Shown here: positions 6,102 through 9,752 of the stretch, piece by piece
Layout of the letters: each line of letters begins with the position of its first letter
How positions within the stretch are numbered: position 1 is the stretch's first letter
From: Candidatus Sigynarchaeota archaeon
GTDB taxonomy: Archaea; Asgardarchaeota; Jordarchaeia; Jordarchaeales; Jordarchaeaceae
Reading direction: 5' to 3'
Length of the DNA stretch: 9,752 nt
Assembly (NCBI GenBank): GCA_030587505.1
Contig: JAUQYY010000080.1
Location: 1 to 9,752, forward strand
The notes under the pieces: model-generated
Database searches by the model: none
Seen by the model: the letters and a program-made list of their open reading frames with translations, nothing else
What the model was told of the DNA's origin: nothing
Made by a program: the position numbers and the translations under genes

Positions 6102-6149
6102 AGGATGATCCCGAATCGGAAAACCGTGCGGGGTTCGGGAGACGATCCT
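6102..6149 (+). promoter_or_regulatory. Candidate eukaryote-like SECIS element of vhuD (3' UTR)
   Basis: It starts 17 nt after the vhuD stop. Helix I: AGGAT 6102-6106 with ATCCT 6145-6149. Core: the sequence ATGA (6105-6108) faces GA (6141-6142), so G6107-A6142 and A6108-G6141 can form tandem sheared pairs with C6143-G6144 as a 3' bulge. Helix II: nine pairs, 6109-6117 with 6132-6140, one of them G-U. The apical loop 6118-6131 begins GG then AAAA, placing the A-run exactly 11 nt after ATGA, as in the hdrA element. This is the layout of eukaryotic SECIS elements and of those described for Lokiarchaeota. Pairing was read by eye; no folding energy was computed. Confidence 0.82.
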
Positions 6150-6163
6150 CGTAAGCGGAGGAT
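6145..6163 (+). promoter_or_regulatory. Hairpin competing with SECIS helix I
   Basis: ATCCTC (6145-6150) can also pair with GAGGAT (6158-6163) around the loop GTAAGCG. Its 5' arm is the same strand that closes helix I of the vhuD SECIS, so the two folds exclude each other at that point. The downstream winged-helix/FrhB gene begins 42 nt later. A regulatory role is speculative. Confidence 0.3.
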
Positions 6164-6205
6164 TGGGTAACTGCAATGTCGGTTACTTGAACGGAGGTCG
6201 CATAA

Positions 6206-7648
6206 TTGGTGAGCAGTCTGAAGGATGAGATGGATGCGACGTTAGAAGCGGTAAACAGTTTCAGGGTTCGCGCTCTGCTCGGAGGAGAGAAAGAAATCGT
6301 GGAGTGCGGTAAACTCACACGTGAAGAGTGGGAGAACCTCCTAGACTTTCTCGTGGATGATGAGACAGAGCGAAGAAGAGTCCTGATAACCCTGAGGAGA
6401 CTGGGGAACGCGACTCCATCCCGGTTGGAGCAGGAAACCGGAATCCCCAACTTCAACGTCCGGAAACATCTCCGACTCTTAGAGTATGAGGGCTTGGTCG
6501 AGAGGAGCGCCGGGGAGAACGGTGACTCCGAGCCCACCTACAAGCCTGTTCAAGAGTCCGAGGTGAGAACTCCGTTTGAAAAAATCAAGTTTATCGTTGA
6601 CGAGAAACTCTGCGTGGACTGTGGAGCTTGTGTGAGCTTTTGTCCCGTTAACGCGATAACGATAGTGGATGAAACTCCCGTAATCGATGAGAACATCTGT
6701 ATCGGATGTGGGGTTTGTAACGTCCACTGTCCTAGAACCTTCCTCTACCTTGACCTAGTCAGGGAGTACGTGAAGGGTGAACACCTCAACCTTGAGGAGG
6801 AGCCGCTTGCGGCCTACAGGGGAGCGTACTCGGCTCAAACAAGCAGAGAGGAGATAAGGAAGGTTTGCCAGGACGGAGGCATAGTCACATCCATTCTAAC
6901 CTACCTCTTCGACCACAACCTGGTAGACGGTGTGTTAGCGGTTAAAAAGACGAGTGAGAGCTGGACATCGGAGCCGGTGGTTATAACCAACAAAGAGGAG
7001 CTGCTTGAAACGGCGGGTACAAAGTACGTGGTCACACCCACCTTGGTGGGACTCGAAAAAGCGAAGGAGATGGGGCTTAAGAGAATTGCAGTGGTTGGGA
7101 CGCCCTGCCAAATCCAAGCGGTCAGAAAGTCTCAGGTTTTCTCTGACGGTTTCCAGGACATTATGGGGGAGATTGTCCTTACCGTGGGTATTTTCTGCAT
7201 GGAAAACTTCTCCTACCAGAACATGAAGAGGATAGCCGAGGAGTACTGCAAAGTCAGTCTCGAGAGCACGTGTAAGATGGACATCAACAAGGGGCAGTTC
7301 AGAGTTTACACCGAAACAGGTGAACAGGCGTCGGTGCCCATCAAGGAGGTGACGAGCCTGGCGAGAGACGCCTGCCACGTTTGTCCAGACCTAACAAACG
7401 AATTAGCAGACATATCAGTGGGCTCAATCGGGTCACCGCCCGGCTGGTCAACGGTTCTCGTTAGAACGGAGAAGGGAATGGAGATCTTTCGGAAGGCTCA
7501 GGAAGGAGGCTACCTCACCTCAAAACCCTTGGAGGAGGTTGAGCCGGGGCTGCCCCTGCTCGTAAAGCTGGCGAAAGGAAAGAGAAAGAGGAACCTCGAG
7601 AAGCTGGGGGCGAGGAGAGCTGAGGGAAAGTACGCAACCCGCTTCTAG
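6206..7648 (+). CDS. Winged-helix / 2x[4Fe-4S] ferredoxin / FrhB-FdhB fusion
   Basis: This belongs to the coenzyme F420 hydrogenase/dehydrogenase beta-subunit family, whose members bind FAD and F420 and move electrons between F420H2 and iron-sulfur chains. The 480 residues comprise: a winged-helix region (about 50-105, RRRVLITLRRLGNATPSRL then NVRKHLRLLEYEGLVER); a two-cluster ferredoxin domain (Cys136/139/142/146 and 165/168/171/175); FrhB_FdhB N domain (QDGGIVTSILTYLF, 222-235; VVGTPCQIQAVRK, 297-308); and FrhB_FdhB C domain (DACHVCPDLTNELADISVG, 388-406). GGAGGT ends 7 nt before TTG 6206; GTG 6209 is the alternative. It follows vhuD by 121 nt and closes the cluster, so it likely supplies or accepts F420 electrons for the HdrA-VhuD pair. 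The DNA-binding-like N terminus is unusual and could be regulatory or only a protein-contact module. The stop lies 9 nt from that of the convergent gene. Confidence 0.93.
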   Translation: MVSSLKDEMDATLEAVNSFRVRALLGGEKEIVECGKLTREEWENLLDFLVDDETERRRVLITLRRLGNATPSRLEQETGIPNFNVRKHLRLLEYEGLVERSAGENGDSEPTYKPVQESEVRTPFEKIKFIVDEKLCVDCGACVSFCPVNAITIVDETPVIDENICIGCGVCNVHCPRTFLYLDLVREYVKGEHLNLEEEPLAAYRGAYSAQTSREEIRKVCQDGGIVTSILTYLFDHNLVDGVLAVKKTSESWTSEPVVITNKEELLETAGTKYVVTPTLVGLEKAKEMGLKRIAVVGTPCQIQAVRKSQVFSDGFQDIMGEIVLTVGIFCMENFSYQNMKRIAEEYCKVSLESTCKMDINKGQFRVYTETGEQASVPIKEVTSLARDACHVCPDLTNELADISVGSIGSPPGWSTVLVRTEKGMEIFRKAQEGGYLTSKPLEEVEPGLPLLVKLAKGKRKRNLEKLGARRAEGKYATRF

Positions 7649-7657
7649 GCCCGATGG

Positions 7658-8956
7658 TCAACTCTGATTTTTCTTATCTCGACTGCTTTCCATCTCAAGC
7701 TTGAATTCGCAGTACTCATCCCCCATAGCCATACACCTTTCCTCTCTACATCTCCAATCCTCTTTCGTTGCTGCCTTGAGGATTCCCGTCAGAGCGCCCC
7801 CGACAAAGGTGCACACCGGGTGGTCCGAGCCGCCATACGCCAGACCAACCGTGGAGACTCCAACTATTCTCAGTTTGCCGTTATCGACGCCTCCCTCTAT
7901 TGAGAGCACTCGGCCCCACCCGGCGAGCGTGTTGTACTTTAGAACTCCCTCCAGCAGCTTCTTGCCTTTCAGCCCGAGAGCTGATTCCACTAGGCGGGCC
8001 GCGCCCATTCCGACCCACTGCCCCAGCTCAAAGAGTATTTGCTGGCACTTCTCGAAGCCGTGACGCTTTTCCGTGTTTTTGAAGAAGAGTATGAGGGTTT
8101 CCACGGGGGTAAGAACATGGGGGCATCCAAGCGCCGAGAGCTGCCCCAGCTCGTTGAAGGAGATGTTTTCCTTCAGCTCTTCAAACGACCGAAAGAGGGG
8201 CAAGAGGGTGAAGAAATTGTCAGGGGTGAAAAGGTACGCGAATCTCTGGTTTATAACCCTGTAGGAGTCCCCTATTAGGGGGGTTCTCGTGAGATGCAGG
8301 TATGACTGTCTGTTACCGTTAATTGTTGTCAAGCCGAAGTTTATCACATAATCCGCAAAGTGGTTGAGAGTGTTCGTTACCTTTGGTTCGTGGATGTCAC
8401 GGTTCACTACGCCCAGAAAAATATCGCCTCTTCTCTTCGTGTCGATGGTTAATCTTCTAATCATCTTTAACACGGTCTGCGAATCAAAGTCGATGACTGA
8501 GGAACTGATGCTAACGTACTTGACGAGAATCGGCGTCTCTGGAAAGTTGTACCGGATCTGATTTCTGGCGGCGTTTATTTCGTAGAGTATCCTGTTTGGG
8601 TCATTCGCTATTCCTCTAATGTTTTCAAAATCCCCGCTCGCTGAGGCTGTTTTGTTTTCACCGGAAACCAGGTCCAGGTAGTGGAACCTGCCCTCTCTCA
8701 GAGCCGCCTGTAGCACCCTGTATTTTTCATCCGAGAAGTTTCTCCTCGTTTCCCTCAGGATTCTATTGAAGGGCGAATCTGTTTGAATAGTGATAACCGC
8801 ACCGCCCCTCTCCATGAAATTCAGGGAGAACAAACCGGCGAGCCTATGGGCATCATTCAGCGTGAAGGAATCGGCTACCATCAAAATAGATAAGCCATCG
8901 AAGAGACGCCCCAAGGTTTTATCAATGTAGTCGATTCCAATCCTACGAATTTTCAA
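7658..8956 (-). CDS. KaiC/RecA-like (degenerate P-loop) protein with C-terminal V4R domain
   Basis: From TTG 8956 the product has 432 residues; GAGAGGG (8970-8964) sits 7 nt upstream. GTG 9016 would add 20 residues that cover the probable promoter, so I reject it. Residues about 1-250 resemble a RecA/KaiC-like fold: a strand 'GLSILMVADS', a helix, 'GGAVITIQTD', a strand before DFDS (144-158) and a final 'NHFADYVINF' strand. The Walker A glycines and lysine are missing (ADSFTLND, 28-35), so ATP binding is doubtful. Residues about 283-420 form a V4R domain, ending WRCREERCMAMGDEYCEF with Cys403, 408 and 416, plus Cys382 in HPVC. V4R domains bind small molecules or sense redox state, as in the methanogen regulator MsvR. 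No DNA-binding motif is visible. It ends with TGA, convergent to the hdr cluster. Its paralogue lies 99 nt upstream. Confidence 0.82.
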   Translation of the reverse strand: MKIRRIGIDYIDKTLGRLFDGLSILMVADSFTLNDAHRLAGLFSLNFMERGGAVITIQTDSPFNRILRETRRNFSDEKYRVLQAALREGRFHYLDLVSGENKTASASGDFENIRGIANDPNRILYEINAARNQIRYNFPETPILVKYVSISSSVIDFDSQTVLKMIRRLTIDTKRRGDIFLGVVNRDIHEPKVTNTLNHFADYVINFGLTTINGNRQSYLHLTRTPLIGDSYRVINQRFAYLFTPDNFFTLLPLFRSFEELKENISFNELGQLSALGCPHVLTPVETLILFFKNTEKRHGFEKCQQILFELGQWVGMGAARLVESALGLKGKKLLEGVLKYNTLAGWGRVLSIEGGVDNGKLRIVGVSTVGLAYGGSDHPVCTFVGGALTGILKAATKEDWRCREERCMAMGDEYCEFKLEMESSRDKKNQS

Positions 8957-8980
8957 CGCTAATCCCTCTCTTTCGTGAAG

Positions 8981-9004
8981 GTATAAATAAAAGATGATAT
9001 AAAC
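8981..9004 (-). promoter_or_regulatory. Probable promoter of the V4R gene
   Basis: On the minus strand TTTATATC (about 9003-8996) is followed by TTTATTTATA (8990-8981). Either can serve as a TATA box. They lie about 25-47 bases before TTG 8956, so transcription would begin near 8975 with a short leader carrying GAGAGGG, or close to the start codon. This favours 8956 over the upstream GTG and suggests that this gene is expressed separately from its paralogue. Confidence 0.5.
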
Positions 9005-9055
9005 ATTGTCTTTCACGCTCCACAGGGATGGTGTAACGGACTAGCAGATGAAAAC

Positions 9056-9752
9056 CTATTTTTCAACTTTTGCTTCGAACTCACACAGTTCATAACCCAT
9101 TGCCATACATTTCTTCTCTCTGCAAGTCCAATTATCGCCGGTAACTCCCTCTAATATACCTGAAAAGAGGCCCTCCCCTAACACACAAACGGGATGATTA
9201 GATTTTCCATAATTTCTCGCCAGTGCCGAAAGAAGGTATAGTTTGAGTCTACCAGAATTCAGGCTGCCCTCCATTTTAATTATTCGACCCCACCCTCTAA
9301 TCAAAAAGTAGTTTACCGCCTCTTTGAGCAGTTCATCCCCGTCTAGACCGTACTCCGATTTAAAGAAGCGCACAGTTCTTAGACCAACCGTTCTAACAAA
9401 TTTAGTTATCAGCTTCCTGTACTCGTTTTGCCCCAAATGGTTTTCAAGCTCCTTAAACAATAGTATGTAAGTGTTCAGTGGCGTAATCAGGTATTCCACA
9501 TTATTAACTGAAACCTCACCTCCTTCAAGAAGGAGGATACTTCTCTTAAATTTGTCGAAAAAAGAAGCTTTAGCTGGGATTCTTTGAAAGGCGCTAGCAG
9601 TGATTATGTAAGCGTGCTTTCGCTGTATCTTCGCTAATTTCGGTTCCGAAATGGGGGACTTCAACACTTGTATGTACGGTTGTTTTACGCCTCCCCTTTC
9701 CTCGGAACTTAGCTCCAACACGAAATCCGAAAAGTGTATCAATGTATTTATT
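9056..9752 (-). CDS. Paralogous KaiC-like/V4R protein (5' end off window)
   Basis: The minus-strand frame is open to the right edge and ends with TAG at 9058-9056, giving the last 231 residues. A TTG at 9742 is not the start: the upstream codons read 'INTLIHFSDFVLEL', which aligns with 'VTNTLNHFADYVINF' inside the neighbouring gene, so the N-terminal part lies outside the window. Residues 1-70 correspond to the end of the RecA/KaiC-like domain (FVLELSSEERGG...YIQVLKSP). Residues about 85-230 are a V4R domain with HPVC (Cys189) and WTCREKKCMAMGYELCEF (Cys210, 215, 223). All four cysteines match those of the paralogue, as does the RGWGR or AGWGR motif before them. This DNA is more AT-rich than the hdr cluster. 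The two genes look like a tandem duplication that has diverged strongly. Confidence 0.8.
   Translation of the reverse strand, partial: INTLIHFSDFVLELSSEERGGVKQPYIQVLKSPISEPKLAKIQRKHAYIITASAFQRIPAKASFFDKFKRSILLLEGGEVSVNNVEYLITPLNTYILLFKELENHLGQNEYRKLITKFVRTVGLRTVRFFKSEYGLDGDELLKEAVNYFLIRGWGRIIKMEGSLNSGRLKLYLLSALARNYGKSNHPVCVLGEGLFSGILEGVTGDNWTCREKKCMAMGYELCEFEAKVEK

Noticed and set aside
9740..9742. TTG as the real start of the second V4R gene
   Set aside because: The codons upstream remain open to the edge and align with the paralogue, so the gene continues beyond the window.
1..9752. CRISPR arrays, insertion sequences or attachment sites
   Set aside because: I saw no regularly spaced direct repeats, no transposase sequence and no terminal inverted repeats.

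Overview
This window comes from an archaeon that decodes UGA as selenocysteine (Sec). The archaeal assignment rests on the gene families: soluble heterodisulfide reductase HdrA, MvhD/VhuD-type iron-sulfur subunits, an FrhB/FdhB-type F420 subunit with an archaeal-style winged helix, and KaiC-like/V4R proteins. Two neighbouring genes, hdrA and a vhuD-type gene, each contain two in-frame TGA codons exactly where their families carry conserved cysteines. Each is followed, just past its stop, by an RNA fold with the same unusual geometry: ATGA, 11 nt, AAA, then a returning helix and GA. This is the tandem G-A (kink-turn-like) core known from eukaryotic SECIS elements and reported for Lokiarchaeota. 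An Asgard or related lineage is therefore a reasonable inference, but the sequence alone does not prove it. TGA is also used as an ordinary stop here (genes ending at 932 and 7658), so this is recoding and not a changed genetic code.

Layout. (1) 1-1093, minus strand: a small hypothetical gene overlapping the start of a long charged hypothetical protein that runs off the left edge. (2) 1094-1495: divergent intergenic region with a palindrome that overlaps a possible TATA box. (3) 1496-2417, plus strand: a small charged protein and a membrane protein, 16 nt apart, likely co-transcribed. (4) 2418-2807: no convincing gene; it holds a possible promoter and a GC-rich, foldable leader. (5) 2808-7648, plus strand: the electron-transfer cluster mvhD (all-Cys), a 62-residue protein, hdrA (Sec20, Sec204), SECIS, vhuD-like (Sec13, Sec64), SECIS, and a winged-helix/ferredoxin/FrhB protein. 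(6) 7658-9752, minus strand and convergent to the cluster: two paralogous proteins with a C-terminal V4R domain, the second cut by the right edge.

How the genes may work together (inference from family knowledge). HdrA is the FAD-containing electron-bifurcating core of soluble Hdr complexes. MvhD/VhuD wires HdrA to an electron donor such as a hydrogenase or dehydrogenase. The FrhB-type protein handles coenzyme F420 through FAD and two [4Fe-4S] clusters. Together they suggest a module moving electrons among F420, ferredoxin and a disulfide or other acceptor, with Sec replacing Cys at iron-sulfur positions. HdrB, HdrC and hydrogenase large and small subunits are not in the window. The V4R proteins may be ligand or redox sensors, but any link to the cluster is only positional.
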